Below the pieces are notes generated by a model. It worked only from the letters and a program-made list of their open reading frames with translations, did no database searches and was not told the DNA's origin. The position numbers were made by a program, and so were the translations under genes. Below are positions 34,571 to 43,279 of a stretch of 64,000 nt of DNA, piece by piece (the first letter of the stretch is position 1; each line of letters opens with the position of its first letter). The DNA comes from Pseudomonas sp. RIT-PI-q. Lineage in GTDB: Bacteria; Pseudomonadota; Gammaproteobacteria; Pseudomonadales; Pseudomonadaceae. The stretch lies in NCBI RefSeq assembly GCF_001297125.1, contig NZ_LHPC01000007.1, positions 124,001 through 188,000 of the forward strand, given 5' to 3'.

Positions 34571-35941
34571 TCAGAGCCGGCCGTATTCCTGCGCCGTACG
34601 ATCCACCGCTCTGACGGTCTTGCCCACCAGCTCATCAACCTCTTCACGACTGGCAATCAACGCCGGCGCCATGATCATCCGCCCCAGCGTCGAGCGAATA
34701 ATCACCCCTTCCTCGAAACCGATCGTGCGGCAACGCCAGGCAATGTCGTTCTCGTTGGCAAAACGCTTGCGAGTGCTTTTGTCCTCGGCCAATTGCAATG
34801 CCGCCACCATCCCGACACCCTGAATATCGCCCACCAACGGGTGATTGCCGAACACCTCGCGCAAGCACTGTTGCAGGTACGGCCCGATGTCATCCTTGAC
34901 CCGCGTCACCACTCCTTCATCACGCAAGGCCTTGAGGTTGGCAATCGCCACCGCCGCCGCCACCGGGTGCCCGGAATAGGTCAGGCCGTGGGCAAACACC
35001 CCGCCCTGCTCCACCAGCACCTGGGCTATTTTCTTCGACAGGATCAACCCGCCCATGGGGATGTAGCCCGAGGTCAAACCCTTGGCGATCGACAAGGTGT
35101 CCGGCTCGAAACCGAAGTGTTCGTGAGCAAACCATTCGCCAGTGCGACCGAAGCCGCCGATCACTTCGTCGGCGCACAACAACACGTCGTACTTCCGGCA
35201 AATCCGCTGAATTTCCGGCCAGTAACTCTCTGGCGGGAAGATCATCCCGCCGGCGCCCTGGAACGGTTCGGCGATGAAACCTGCAACCTTGTCGGCACCG
35301 AGTTCGAGAATCTTCGCTTCCAGTTGCTGCGCCGCTCGCAGGCCGAATTCAGCCAGCGTCAGGTTGCCCTCGTGAGCGAAGAAGTACGGCTCATCGATGT
35401 GTTCGATATCCGGCAGCATGCCGCCCATTTCGTGCATGAACTTCATGCCACCGAGAGCCGTCGCCGCCAGGGTCGAACCGTGGTAACCGTTCCAGCGACC
35501 GATCATGACTTTCTTCTCTGGCTTGCCAAGAACCTGCCAGTAACGCCGCACGGTGCGGATCAGCACCTCGTTGGCTTCGGAGCCGGAGTTGGTGTAGATC
35601 GCGTGGCTGTAGTGCCCTGGCAACAGGCTGAACAGCAGCTCCGAGAGCTCGATCACCTGCGGGTGAGTGGTGTGGAAAAACATGTTGTAGTACGGCAACT
35701 GCTCCAACTGTCGGGTCGCCGCAGCCGCCAAATCCTTGCGGCCATAACCGAGATTGGTGCACCACAACCCGGACATGCCGTCGAGGTAACGCCGACCATC
35801 GTTGTCCCACAGGTGCAGGCGCTCGCCCCGGACCATCACTCGAGGCCCTTCGTCGTTGAGTGCCTTCTGATCGACGAATGCATGGATGTGGTGCGCAGCA
35901 TCGGCGGCCTGGTAGTCGCGGGTTTCACGTGGTGTGGTCAT
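34571..35941 (-). CDS. Class III (omega-amino acid) PLP aminotransferase
   Basis: A 456-residue class III transaminase. DNDGRRYLDGMSGLWCTNLG at the start, YTNSGSEANEVLIRTVRRYW for PLP phosphate binding, LLCADEVIGGFGRTGEWFAH with the cofactor Asp, and SIAKGLTSGYIPMGG with the Schiff-base lysine. These match the beta-alanine/taurine/polyamine:pyruvate transaminases. The following aldehyde dehydrogenase gene lies 21 bases upstream on the same strand (transcribed first), so the pair should turn an amine into an aldehyde and then an acid. The exact amine is not determined. Confidence 0.92.
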   Translation of the reverse strand: MTTPRETRDYQAADAAHHIHAFVDQKALNDEGPRVMVRGERLHLWDNDGRRYLDGMSGLWCTNLGYGRKDLAAAATRQLEQLPYYNMFFHTTHPQVIELSELLFSLLPGHYSHAIYTNSGSEANEVLIRTVRRYWQVLGKPEKKVMIGRWNGYHGSTLAATALGGMKFMHEMGGMLPDIEHIDEPYFFAHEGNLTLAEFGLRAAQQLEAKILELGADKVAGFIAEPFQGAGGMIFPPESYWPEIQRICRKYDVLLCADEVIGGFGRTGEWFAHEHFGFEPDTLSIAKGLTSGYIPMGGLILSKKIAQVLVEQGGVFAHGLTYSGHPVAAAVAIANLKALRDEGVVTRVKDDIGPYLQQCLREVFGNHPLVGDIQGVGMVAALQLAEDKSTRKRFANENDIAWRCRTIGFEEGVIIRSTLGRMIMAPALIASREEVDELVGKTVRAVDRTAQEYGRL

Positions 35942-35962
35942 CGCCAGTTCTCCGTTTTGTTA

Positions 35963-37468
35963 TTAGCGCAGCTGAAACCAGGTGGTCTTCAACTGGGTGT
36001 ATTTATCGAATGAATGCAGCGACAAGTCACGACCGAAACCGGACTGTTTGCCGCCACCAAACGGCACGGTCACATCAAGCGCATCGACGCTGTTGACCGA
36101 CACCGTGCCCGCGCGCAATTGCCGCGCCACGCGATGGGCGCGATTGAGGTCGTCGGTCCACAGCGAGGCCGCCAAACCGTAGACGCTGTCGTTGGCCAGT
36201 TGCAAGGCGTGGGCCTCGTCATCGAACGCGGTGATCGCCAGCACCGGCCCGAAGACCTCGTCGCGAAACAGCGGCATGTCCGGGCTGACGTGAGTAAAAA
36301 TCGTCGGCTGAATGAAGTTGTCGGAACCATTGAAAATCGACTGCCGGCCGCCACACACCTTGGTCGCGCCTTGGCGCTCGGCCTGCTGGATGAGCTTCAT
36401 GATGTGCGCGGTCTGGCGACTGTCGACGATGGCCCCGGCGCGGCTCGACGGGTCCAGCGGATCACCCGGCTGCCAACGTTCGGCCTGCGCTTTAAGGCGT
36501 TCGACGAACTCATCATGGATCGAGCGCTGCACCAGCAATCGCGAGTTGGCCGAGCAGACTTCGCCCTGATTGAAGAAGATCCCGAACGCGGCTTTTTCTG
36601 CGGCCAGATCAAGGTCCTGACAATCGGCGAACACCAGGTTCGCACTCTTGCCGCCGCACTCCAGCCACACCTGCTTCAGGTTCGATTGCGCCGAATACTG
36701 CATGAAATATTTGCCGACTTCGGTGGAGCCGGTGAACACCAGGCAATCGACATCCGGGTGCAAACCGAGGGCTTTGCCGGTCTGCTCGCCGAGCCCCGGC
36801 AGCACGTTGAGCACGCCCGCTGGCAAACCGGCTTCCAGCGCCAGTTCGGCCAGGCGCAGGGCGGAAAACGGCGACTGCTCGGCCGGTTTGAGGATCACCG
36901 AATTACCCGCCGCCAACGCGGGGCCGAGCTTCCAGGCCGCCATGTCCAGCGGAAAATTCCACGGCACCACCGCAGCGACGACACCGAGCGCTTCGCGGGT
37001 GATGGTCGCCAATACGTTCTGTGCGCTCGGGGCGATCTGGTCATACAGTTTGTCGAGGCTTTCGGCGTACCAGCGAAACACCCCGGCGGCGCCCGGCACG
37101 TCGATGTTGTAGGCATCTATCACCGGTTTGCCCATGTTCAGCGAGTCGAGCAGCGCCAGTTCTTCGCGATTGGCCATGATCAAATCGGCCAGACGTAAAA
37201 GCACTTGCTTGCGCTCACCGGGCGAGCGCGCCGACCAGCTGCCGGCCTCGAACACCTGCCGCGCATTGCGCACCGCCGCGTCCACGTCTTCCGCACCGCA
37301 CGCCGCGACATTCGCCAGGCATTGGCCAGTGGCGGGGTTGATCGCGGCGAAGGTCTGCCCCGACTGCGCCGAACAGGGTTTGCCAGCGATCACGGCTTGA
37401 TCGGGAAACTGCAGCGCAGCGGCTTTGTTTTGCCAGTATGCAAGCTCGAACACGTTCAGATGCTCCAT
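35963..37468 (-). CDS. NAD-dependent aldehyde dehydrogenase, PuuC-like
   Basis: A 501-residue ALDH. Seen: VPWNFPLDMAAWKLGPALAA (cofactor region), FTGSTEVGKYF, catalytic Glu in WLECGGKSANLVF and catalytic Cys in NQGEVCSANSRLLVQ, with the C-terminal FGGGKQSGFGRDLSLHSFD. Overall pattern is closest to gamma-glutamyl-gamma-aminobutyraldehyde dehydrogenases (PuuC) and relatives. ATG 37468 starts MEHLNVFELAYWQNKAAALQ. Divergent LysR gene starts 212 bases away and is the likely regulator. Confidence 0.9.
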   Translation of the reverse strand: MEHLNVFELAYWQNKAAALQFPDQAVIAGKPCSAQSGQTFAAINPATGQCLANVAACGAEDVDAAVRNARQVFEAGSWSARSPGERKQVLLRLADLIMANREELALLDSLNMGKPVIDAYNIDVPGAAGVFRWYAESLDKLYDQIAPSAQNVLATITREALGVVAAVVPWNFPLDMAAWKLGPALAAGNSVILKPAEQSPFSALRLAELALEAGLPAGVLNVLPGLGEQTGKALGLHPDVDCLVFTGSTEVGKYFMQYSAQSNLKQVWLECGGKSANLVFADCQDLDLAAEKAAFGIFFNQGEVCSANSRLLVQRSIHDEFVERLKAQAERWQPGDPLDPSSRAGAIVDSRQTAHIMKLIQQAERQGATKVCGGRQSIFNGSDNFIQPTIFTHVSPDMPLFRDEVFGPVLAITAFDDEAHALQLANDSVYGLAASLWTDDLNRAHRVARQLRAGTVSVNSVDALDVTVPFGGGKQSGFGRDLSLHSFDKYTQLKTTWFQLR

Positions 37469-37680
37469 GGGCTTTTTCTTGTGGATGGATGGTGGCCCAG
37501 GCCTGTGTCGAGGAAAAATAGTAAAAATGTCTTCGCAGACGATGAAAAAACTGGGCAGCCAATTTCCCCAGTCGAACCGCATAAGGTCTATTGTTCAGGC
37601 ATAAAAACACCGTCGTCAGAACGGATGCAGGCGGCTCGCAATTTGCTTGGATGTCGACATCATCCACCCCGAGGTTTGCT

Positions 37681-38610
37681 GTGGCCGCCTACAACCTGCG
37701 TCAATTGAAATACTTCATCACCACCGTCGATTGCGGCAGCGTCGCCGAGGCCTCGCGCAAGCTGTACATCGCCCAACCCGCGATATCCACGGCGATCAAA
37801 GGCCTGGAAGACAGCTTCGGCGTGCAACTGCTGATCCGTCATCACGCGCAAGGCGTGTCCTTGACCCCCAGCGGCGCACGCTTCTACCGCAAGGCTCAGG
37901 AACTGCTGCGCATGGCCAAGGAGTTCGAACAGAACGCCCTGGCCGACAACGACGTGGTGGCCGGGCAAATCGATATCGGCTGCTTCGAAACCGTCGCACC
38001 GCTGTACCTGCCACAGTTGATCGCCGGGTTCTCGGCGCTGTATCCGGGGGTGAAAATCCGCATCCGCGACGGCGAGCAGCAAGAGTTGGTGCAAGGCCTG
38101 ACGTCGGGCACCTTCGACTTCGCCATCCTCTACGAACACGACCTCGACGCCACCATCCAGACCGAACCGCTGATGCCGGCGCAACGGCCCTATGCGTTGC
38201 TGCCGGCAGATCATCGCTTCGCTCAGCTCAAGCAAGTGTCGCTGCGTGACCTGTGCCTGGAGCCGATGATCCTGCTCGACGTGCAACCGAGCCGGACCTA
38301 CTTCGTCAGCCTGTTCGAAGAGTTGCAACTGACGCCGAACATCGCCTTCAGCTCACCGTCGATCGAGATGGTGCGGGGGATGGTCGGCCAAGGGTTCGGC
38401 TTCTCGATCCTGGTCACGAGGCCGCATTCGGAATGCACCTATGACGGCCAGAAAGTGGTGTGCGTGGACATCGTCGAAGACGTCACCGGCTCAGGGCTGG
38501 TAGCTGCGTGGCTCAAGCGCGGGCAACTGACCAAACCGGCGCAGTTGTTTGCCGATTATTGTCGAGAGCAACTCACCGCCAAATCTCAAAAATCACACCC
38601 AACCCTGTAG
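37681..38610 (+). CDS. LysR-family regulator of the aminotransferase/ALDH unit
   Basis: A 309-residue LTTR. DNA-binding domain NLRQLKYFITTVDCGSVAEA and AQPAISTAIKGLEDSFGVQL, effector domain from about residue 95 (GQIDIGCFETVAPLYLPQLI). The start is uncertain: GTG 37681 has GAGG six bases before it and gives the usual MAAYNLRQ start, whereas ATG 37651 and TTG 37591 give longer forms. It is divergent from the ALDH gene, the normal place for its controller. Confidence 0.88.
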   Translation: MAAYNLRQLKYFITTVDCGSVAEASRKLYIAQPAISTAIKGLEDSFGVQLLIRHHAQGVSLTPSGARFYRKAQELLRMAKEFEQNALADNDVVAGQIDIGCFETVAPLYLPQLIAGFSALYPGVKIRIRDGEQQELVQGLTSGTFDFAILYEHDLDATIQTEPLMPAQRPYALLPADHRFAQLKQVSLRDLCLEPMILLDVQPSRTYFVSLFEELQLTPNIAFSSPSIEMVRGMVGQGFGFSILVTRPHSECTYDGQKVVCVDIVEDVTGSGLVAAWLKRGQLTKPAQLFADYCREQLTAKSQKSHPTL

Positions 38611-38708
38611 GAGCGAGCTTGCTCGCGAAAGACTTGAAGGCAGCGTTCGTTCCCAGACAGCACGCGTCATCGTTCACGTCCATCGCGAGCAAGCTCGCTC
38701 CTACAGGG
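38604..38708. repeat. Paired REP-like repeat (TAGGAGCGAGCTTGCTCGCG type)
   Basis: CTGTAGGAGCGAGCTTGCTCGCG and its complement about 55 bases apart, overlapping the last bases of the LysR gene and lying between it and convergent hrpB. Confidence 0.83.
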
Positions 38709-38719
38709 ATGCCATCGGA

Positions 38720-41236
38720 TTATTTGCGGGGTTTGATCCGCGCAGTCGCTTCCGCCACCAGTGGATCATCCGGCCAATAATGCTTCGGATACCGCCCCTT
38801 CAAATCCTTCTTTACCTCGGCATACGTGCTACGCCAAAAGTTCGCCAAATCCTGAGTCACCTGTACCGGCCGCCGCGCCGGGGATAGCAGATGCAGCTTC
38901 ACCACCTGCCGCCCACCGGCAATCCGCGGCGTCTCGGCCAGACCAAACAACTCCTGCAACCGCACCGCCAGAATCGGCGGCTGCTCACTGTAATCCAGAC
39001 GAATCGACGCCCCCGACGGCACGCTCAAATGATGCGGCGCCAGCTCATCGAGCCGTTGCGGTAGCGGCCACGGCAGCAAGTTATGAACGATGCTCGACAA
39101 GTCCAGATTGGCAAAGTGACTGAGCCGCGAGACCTTCCCCAGATACGGCATCAACCAGTGTTCGAGACTTTTGAGCAACGCCGCGTCGCTGACATCCGGC
39201 CATTCACTCTCACCCTTGCCGCCAAGGTCCAACTGCCGCAACAACGCCACCCGCGCCTGCCACTGGCGCAACTCCGGTGTCCACGGCAACAGCTCCAGAC
39301 CTTTACGTCGCACCAGATTCACCAGCGCCTGACTACGCGCCGTTTCATCCAGCCCGGTCAACGGTTCACGACTGAGGATCAACTCCCCGACCTTGCGCTG
39401 CCGCTCGGCGCGCAACACGCCTTCGCGCTCGTCCCAATCCAGTTGATCGACCACCCGCACTTGCTCGGCCAGCACCGAATCAAACAACGCCGGATCGAAA
39501 TCCGCCGCCAGGTAAATCCGTTCTTCACGCTGGCCCTGACGACTGCCGAGATCGGCGATCACCAGCCAGGTTTGCTTCATCAAACTGTCGGCTTCGGCGA
39601 ACAGCGCGGCACGCCCATTGGCCAGCCGATATTCCGCGCCCCCGGCCCGCCGTTGTTGCGCGACCCGATCCGGATAAGCCAACGCCAGCAGCGCACCGAG
39701 CCAGCGCGGATGATCGGGATCGCTGACCGGCTCCGACGCTTTGCCGCGCAGGTAACCGCGATACTGCCGTGCCAATTGCCGTGCCCGTTGAACGCCACCC
39801 TGCGCGCCACGTGCGGCGCGTTCTTCGCCGGCCAACAGCACCAGCCGGCTGTGCAGATCGGCGCCAGCGCCACGCAAAATATCCCGCTCGCCGAGCCGTG
39901 CCGCGACATCACACGCCATGTCCGCAAGCCCGAGCGCTTGCCCCCGCAACAGCAAATGCGCGATGCGCGGATGCGCCGGCAGCTCGGCCATCGCTTGACC
40001 GTGACGCGTCAGCGCCTCGCCGTCTAAAGCACCCAGGCGCTCAAGCAAATCCTGAGCCTGTGCATAAGCGGCGGCGGGCGGCACGTCGAGCCACACCAAC
40101 TGCGTCGGTGTCACGCCCCAGCGCCCGAGCTGCAACGCCCGACCGGCAAGGTCCGCCGACAGAATTTCGGCGCTGGCGTAGGCCGCCAGTTGTTCATGCT
40201 GATCCTGCGCCCACAAGCGATAACACACGCCGGGCTCCAGCCGCCCTGCCCGGCCGGCACGCTGGGTGGCACTGGCGCGAGAGATGCGCTGGGTGTCGAG
40301 GCGGGGCACCCCGCCGCCCGGCTCGAAACGCGGCACCCCCGCCCACCCGGCCTCGATCACCACGCGCACGCCGTCGATGGTCAGGCTGGTCTCGGCAATG
40401 TTGGTCGCCAGCACCACTTTGCGCTTGCCCGCAGGGGCCGGATCGATCGCCGCACGTTGCGCCGCCAGGTCCAGTTCCCCGTGTAACGGGCAGAGCAACA
40501 CCTGCGTGCTCTCGCCCAGCGCATCGGCCAGTTGCTGATGCACGCGACGGATTTCCGCCTGACCCGGCAGGAACACCAGCACGCTGCCGGTCTCGTCATT
40601 CAATGCTTCGAGAATGGTCTGCACCAGACGCGGCTCGATGAATTCGCCGGGCTGGAACGGCCGGCCCCAACGCATCGCGACCGGGTACATGCGGCCTTCG
40701 CTGCGCAGGATCGGCGCGTCGTCGAGCAACCCGGCCAGGCGTTCGCCTTCAAGGGTTGCCGACATCAAGAGAATCTTCAGCGGCTGATCGTCACGAAACA
40801 GCTCCCGGCCATTCAGGCTCAGGGCCAACGCCAGGTCAGCGTCGAGACTGCGTTCATGGAACTCGTCAAAGATCAGCAGGCCCACGCCGTCCAGCGCCGG
40901 GTCATCCTGCAAACGCCGGGTAAGGATGCCCTCGGTGACCACTTCGATGCGGGTATTGGGGCCGACTTTGCTGTCCAGCCGAATCCGGTAACCAACGGTC
41001 TCTCCGACCTTCTCACCCAGCTCACTGGCCAAGCGCTCCGCCGCTGCACGCGCCGCCAACCGGCGGGGCTCAAGCATCAGAATCGTCTGTCCGGCCAGCC
41101 ACGGCTCGTTGAGCAAGGCCAATGGAACACGGGTGGTTTTACCGGCGCCGGGCGGCGCTTCGAGCACAGCTTCATGGCGTGTCGCCAAGGCTTCACGCAG
41201 CGCGGGTAAAACTTCATCAATCGGCAAAGAAATCAT
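38720..41236 (-). CDS. hrpB: ATP-dependent DEAH-type helicase HrpB
   Basis: An 838-residue helicase. Walker A EAPPGAGKTT is near residue 25, motif II is DEFHER (about 123, the HrpB variant of DEAH), motif III SATLEG, motif VI QRAGRAGRLEPG, followed by the HA2 and HrpB C-terminal domains (about 480 to the end). Its biological role is poorly defined. The first 17 codons lie inside a 62-base segment duplicated at 43119-43180. The gene is intact and on the same strand as the toxin-like module upstream; the gap to that module's last stop codon is 70 bases. Confidence 0.95.
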   Translation of the reverse strand: MISLPIDEVLPALREALATRHEAVLEAPPGAGKTTRVPLALLNEPWLAGQTILMLEPRRLAARAAAERLASELGEKVGETVGYRIRLDSKVGPNTRIEVVTEGILTRRLQDDPALDGVGLLIFDEFHERSLDADLALALSLNGRELFRDDQPLKILLMSATLEGERLAGLLDDAPILRSEGRMYPVAMRWGRPFQPGEFIEPRLVQTILEALNDETGSVLVFLPGQAEIRRVHQQLADALGESTQVLLCPLHGELDLAAQRAAIDPAPAGKRKVVLATNIAETSLTIDGVRVVIEAGWAGVPRFEPGGGVPRLDTQRISRASATQRAGRAGRLEPGVCYRLWAQDQHEQLAAYASAEILSADLAGRALQLGRWGVTPTQLVWLDVPPAAAYAQAQDLLERLGALDGEALTRHGQAMAELPAHPRIAHLLLRGQALGLADMACDVAARLGERDILRGAGADLHSRLVLLAGEERAARGAQGGVQRARQLARQYRGYLRGKASEPVSDPDHPRWLGALLALAYPDRVAQQRRAGGAEYRLANGRAALFAEADSLMKQTWLVIADLGSRQGQREERIYLAADFDPALFDSVLAEQVRVVDQLDWDEREGVLRAERQRKVGELILSREPLTGLDETARSQALVNLVRRKGLELLPWTPELRQWQARVALLRQLDLGGKGESEWPDVSDAALLKSLEHWLMPYLGKVSRLSHFANLDLSSIVHNLLPWPLPQRLDELAPHHLSVPSGASIRLDYSEQPPILAVRLQELFGLAETPRIAGGRQVVKLHLLSPARRPVQVTQDLANFWRSTYAEVKKDLKGRYPKHYWPDDPLVAEATARIKPRK

Positions 41237-41247
41237 GCTGGCTCCCA
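41186..41247. repeat. Left copy of 62 bp direct repeat (hrpB codons 1-17 plus leader)
   Basis: Identical over 62 bases to 43119-43180, offset 1,933. It covers hrpB codons 1-17 and 11 bases upstream. After a diverged 13-base stretch a further 14 bases (AGTATAACGGCGAA, 41260-41273) also match the right side. It bounds the AbiEii-type module. Confidence 0.9.
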
Positions 41248-41306
41248 GACAAGCCGGGCAGTATAACGGCGAAGCGTCCGGCTCAACGCAGCCTGGTATT
41301 CAGAAA

Positions 41307-42059
41307 CTAAATTTTGAATGCGGTTCGTATCCGACCCGCGACCTCAGCCATGGTAACTCCACGTAGCCCGATGGCTTTCATATCGACTTCCAACGAAGGC
41401 ATGACTTCCAGGAACTGTCGCAAATCCACCGCGATACGTTGCGGCAGATCAAATGCAGAATCAGCCGAAAGCAGACCCGACAGAATCACAATGTCCTTCA
41501 AATGCTTGCTGCTCTTGCGATCGGCATTGGGTTCTTCGCATTCAGGGCGGCTGAGGTTAGTCCAGGCCTGTGCCTTGAGCGGGATCAGTCGATCCACTCC
41601 GATATAGGCGAGGTCGTTAGTGTGGTTGCGACCTGTAACGATGAAGGCGTAATAGGCTTCGTCGAGCAGAATTGCCGATAAATCGGAAATCTCTCCCTCA
41701 ACAGGTAGGGGTGTCAAATGCGCATCTTCTGGCAGCGACAAACCTTCAGGCGTTCTTGAAAACAATTCCAGAAGAACAGGGTAACGGTCATCGGTCGGAT
41801 TGCCGAACCTGTAACGCCTCGATGGTGCATCGAGTGCCTGGCGCTCGGTATAACCTCCACGCTTGATGAACGCCCAGAACTCGGCACCGAACACGTCATC
41901 CAGGGCTTCGATGATGAGCACAATGTCCAGATCTCGAGTTGCCCGAAACTCAATACCCGCTTCTTCAAGGGTCAGACTTGCCGCAACCCCGCCGATGAGT
42001 ACGTAACGATCCGCATGGTCTGCAAAGGCTGCACGAAAGGTATCCAATCCCTTTACCAT
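41307..42059 (-). CDS. AbiEii/MenA-type nucleotidyltransferase, probable toxin
   Basis: A 250-residue protein with the nucleotidyltransferase core: RYVLIGGVAASLTLEEAG (GG motif, about residues 18-35) followed by RATRDLDIVLI with the DxD metal pair (about 41-46). This is the pattern of AbiEii/AbiGii toxins, which attach nucleotides to tRNA or other targets. The rest (EAYYAFIVTGRNHTNDLAYI, RLIPLKAQAWTNL, KHLKDIVILSGLLSA) fits the family's helical tail. The ATG overlaps the stop of the preceding gene by seven bases. Codon use is less GC-biased than neighbours. Toxin role is inferred. Confidence 0.8.
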   Translation of the reverse strand: MVKGLDTFRAAFADHADRYVLIGGVAASLTLEEAGIEFRATRDLDIVLIIEALDDVFGAEFWAFIKRGGYTERQALDAPSRRYRFGNPTDDRYPVLLELFSRTPEGLSLPEDAHLTPLPVEGEISDLSAILLDEAYYAFIVTGRNHTNDLAYIGVDRLIPLKAQAWTNLSRPECEEPNADRKSSKHLKDIVILSGLLSADSAFDLPQRIAVDLRQFLEVMPSLEVDMKAIGLRGVTMAEVAGRIRTAFKI

Positions 42060-43036
42060 TCGATTTTCTCCATCATTTCATCAAGGCTGATCTGGACCCT
42101 GTCGTCAAGGTCATCCCTTAAGCTGAGGTAGAGGGACAGAGGATCGACGCTGTCTGTCGATACAGGGATGTGATCAGGGGAATAGCTCCAGATCTCAACC
42201 TCGACGACGGGATCGTCGAACTGGCCGACTTCTGCGCAGCCGGAGCGATGGACGTGCGCGTCCCATCCTTCTTTGGAGAACGCGACAACAGGCGTTGATG
42301 GCTCTCCCAGCATGGACATCTTGCTGAGTGCGGACAGTCCCGCAGCGCGCGACTCCACGGGGCGCCGGTCAGCGTATACCACACGCTTCACCGGGCTTTG
42401 CAGCGCCGGCAGGGCTTTTTCCCAGATCGCTTTAGGCGCACCCACGAAACGCCAGCGCAGTGATTTCTCATTGGAAGCCGGCTCTATCAATCCAAACGAA
42501 TGAAGTTCTTTCATCGTTCTGGACATGGTCATTTTCGAGTAGATGCCTGCGTCGACAAGGTCCACACCACGGAAAAAATAATCCTGATCCCATCCCCGGA
42601 TGATGGTTGCGATAAGCAACGCTTGGCTGGCCGGGCTCAACGTTTCTTTCTCCGCATGCCTGCTGCGATAGAACTCACGCAGATCCAGTCCAAGCTGTGG
42701 AGCGAAGAGTTGATTACCCGGCACAACAAACTGAACTCCGGACTCGATGAGGCGTTTTCGCTCAAAGGATTTGAGCGCGCCCGTTGCATAAAGAATCGGG
42801 TGATCGACTGTTTTTTTCAAAACATCGATGTGCTTACGAATCTTCGTCGCGTTTTCGAAGGGGTTGTGGGCCAACAGTACGAGGCACTGACGATCATAGA
42901 GCGTCACGGTATCAAAGGCGTATTCATCCAAGAGATAGAAGGGTAAACCCTTGGACTTTGACCAATGTTTGATTTCGGGCTTAGCCCCAAAAATCAACTC
43001 GAAGTAATTTTGAATCTCTTGCCGACTGGTTTTCAT
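42053..43036 (-). CDS. HTH protein partnering the AbiEii-type toxin, probable antitoxin/regulator
   Basis: A 327-residue protein that I recognise only by context and a winged-helix segment at about residues 170-205 (GIYSKMTMSRTMKELHSFGL). N-terminal parts FELIFGAKPEIKHWSKSKGL and DTVTLYDRQCLVLLAHNPFE resemble proteins paired with AbiEii enzymes. It is first in the two-gene operon and lies just behind a perfect 12 bp inverted repeat (43062-43090), which it probably binds. The open frame extends to 43078; ATG 43036 is preferred. The lower GC suggests horizontal acquisition together with the toxin gene. Confidence 0.7.
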   Translation of the reverse strand: MKTSRQEIQNYFELIFGAKPEIKHWSKSKGLPFYLLDEYAFDTVTLYDRQCLVLLAHNPFENATKIRKHIDVLKKTVDHPILYATGALKSFERKRLIESGVQFVVPGNQLFAPQLGLDLREFYRSRHAEKETLSPASQALLIATIIRGWDQDYFFRGVDLVDAGIYSKMTMSRTMKELHSFGLIEPASNEKSLRWRFVGAPKAIWEKALPALQSPVKRVVYADRRPVESRAAGLSALSKMSMLGEPSTPVVAFSKEGWDAHVHRSGCAEVGQFDDPVVEVEIWSYSPDHIPVSTDSVDPLSLYLSLRDDLDDRVQISLDEMMEKIEW

Positions 43037-43061
43037 CTTAGCGCCAAGTAACACGTTTTCA

Positions 43062-43090
43062 GCACGGTAACATCGCAAATGTTACCGTGC
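43062..43090. promoter_or_regulatory. Perfect 12 bp palindrome upstream of the AbiEii-type operon
   Basis: GCACGGTAACAT-CGCAA-ATGTTACCGTGC. It lies 26 bases before the first start codon of the operon. An outer pair, CGTTTTC (43054-43060) and GAAAACG (43105-43111), extends the symmetry. Size and location fit the operator of the HTH partner. Confidence 0.7.
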
Positions 43091-43100
43091 AATAATCCTG

Positions 43101-43169
43101 TTACGAAAACGAGTACATCAAGGCTTCACGCAGCGCGGGTAAAACTTCATCAATCGGCAAAGAAATCAT
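43101..43169 (-). pseudogene. Duplicated hrpB 5' end, truncated 22-codon frame
   Basis: The second copy of the hrpB start keeps start codon and leader, reads the first 17 residues of HrpB (MISLPIDEVLPALREAL) and then runs into module sequence, ending at TAA after 22 codons. Its upstream side keeps the 14-base block that contains TATACT on the minus strand, a possible -10 box. Transcription from here would enter the AbiEii-type operon. Confidence 0.75.
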
Positions 43170-43180
43170 GCTGGCTCCCA
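43119..43180. repeat. Right copy of 62 bp direct repeat (hrpB 5' end)
   Basis: Exact match to 41186-41247 in the same orientation. The downstream 14-base block AGTATAACGGCGAA (43193-43206) also matches after 12-13 diverged bases. The two copies enclose the AbiEii-type module. Confidence 0.9.
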
Positions 43181-43279
43181 AACAGAGGCGCGAGTATAAC
43201 GGCGAACTGCTTGCCATTCGTTGCGGTCCTAATTCATATCAACGACGCTTCGTTATCCAGATGACTCAGGAGATTTCAT

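Noticed and set aside
39083..40027. Long plus-strand open frame opposite hrpB
   Set aside because: High-GC shadow of hrpB: the protein is rich in Arg, Gln and His with no family motifs, and hrpB is certain.
41186..43180. Site-specific integrase-driven genomic island
   Set aside because: There is no integrase or transposase gene inside, and the repeats are part of a coding gene start; a named element class cannot be supported.
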